In this document: in pieces, positions 6,372 to 6,621 of the stretch
Numbering within the stretch: the stretch's first letter is position 1
Layout: each line of letters begins with the position of its first letter
Notes under the pieces: model-generated
What the model was told of the DNA's origin: nothing
Database searches by the model: none
The model's input: the letters and a program-made list of their open reading frames with translations, nothing else
Program-made: the position numbers and the translations under genes
NCBI GenBank assembly: GCA_937898375.1
Contig: CALEJX010000399.1
Coordinates: 1 to 6,621 of the forward strand
DNA from: an uncultured Ruminococcus sp.
GTDB taxonomy: Bacteria; Bacillota; Clostridia; Oscillospirales; Ruminococcaceae
DNA: 6,621 nucleotides
Reading direction: 5' to 3'

Positions 6372-6380
6372 ATGCTATGA
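6372..6380 (+). other. Two-codon reading frame (Met-Leu-stop) overlapping the yicC start
   Basis: ATG-CTA-TGA ends in ATGA with the yicC start codon at 6377. The AAAGGA at 6361-6366 is 5 nt from this ATG and 10 nt from the yicC ATG. Whether ribosomes use the upstream codon is unknown; it may be chance. Confidence 0.25.
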
Positions 6381-6621
6381 TAAAAAGCATGACCGGTTTC
6401 GGCAGAGAGCACGTTGTGGCAAACGGCAGAGAGATAATCGTTGAGATACGCTCTGTAAACCACAGATATTATGAATTTACTTCGAGAACTCCAAGAGTCT
6501 ACGGCTATCTTGACGAAAAGCTGAAAGGCTTTCTTAAAAGCGGTATCTCCCGTGGAAAGGTAGAAGCTTCCGTTTCTATCTATAATCAGGAGGGTACTGA
6601 CGCTGAGATAGAGCTTAACAA
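6377..6621 (+). CDS. yicC: YicC-family endoribonuclease, 5' part
   Basis: The first 81 codons are present and the gene runs off the right edge (families are about 290 residues). The N terminus MIKSMTGFGR (1-10), VEIRSVNHRY (22-31) and SRGKVE (58-63) are the standard landmarks of the YicC/YloC N-terminal domain. E. coli YicC is reported as an RNA endonuclease affecting small-RNA turnover; in Bacillus the counterpart yloC precedes remA, gmk and rpoZ, so those genes may lie just beyond the window. AAAGGA at 6361-6366 lies 10 nt upstream of the chosen ATG, which gives the normal family N terminus. It has its own promoter, 140 bp after the HAD gene. The catalytic C-terminal region is outside the window, so its integrity cannot be judged. 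Confidence 0.93.
   Translation, partial: MIKSMTGFGREHVVANGREIIVEIRSVNHRYYEFTSRTPRVYGYLDEKLKGFLKSGISRGKVEASVSIYNQEGTDAEIELN

Overview
The window looks like ordinary chromosomal DNA of a low- to mid-GC Gram-positive anaerobe, most likely a gut or rumen clostridium of the Ruminococcus/Oscillospiraceae kind. The reasons are strong AGGAGG-type ribosome binding sites, AT-rich intergenic DNA, extended -10 promoters, frequent AGA codons, and a cytosolic GH3 beta-glucosidase resembling, from memory, BglB of cellulolytic clostridia. The genus is an inference and was not tested by a search.

Layout. At the left edge (8-39) lies a GC-rich hairpin between two genes. A minus-strand cluster follows, read right to left from about 3526: an HD-domain protein (3469-2870), a YaiI/YqxD (DUF188) protein overlapping it by 4 bp (2873-2427), and after an 80-bp gap with its own promoter a GH3 beta-glucosidase (2346-76). 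A 245-bp divergent control region (3470-3714) separates this cluster from plus-strand glmS (3715-5535). GlmS is followed after 53 bp, which contain a hairpin, by a HAD-family phosphatase (5589-6236). After a 140-bp gap with a near-consensus promoter and a structured leader, a YicC-family gene starts at 6377 and runs off the right edge.

How the genes fit together. GlmS makes glucosamine-6-phosphate for peptidoglycan, BglB splits cello-oligosaccharides or aryl-glucosides to glucose in the cytoplasm, and the HAD protein probably dephosphorylates a small phosphorylated metabolite. The HD and YaiI proteins form a tightly coupled pair of probable metal-dependent hydrolases, and YicC is an RNA endonuclease family. 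No mobile element, CRISPR array, tRNA or rRNA gene was seen.

Nothing here clearly amounts to an undescribed system. The points most worth a second look are a dyad around the glmS -35 box together with the lack of a recognisable glmS ribozyme, competing hairpins and a two-codon reading frame in the yicC leader, the HD-YaiI pair, and two palindromes at the bglB promoter.
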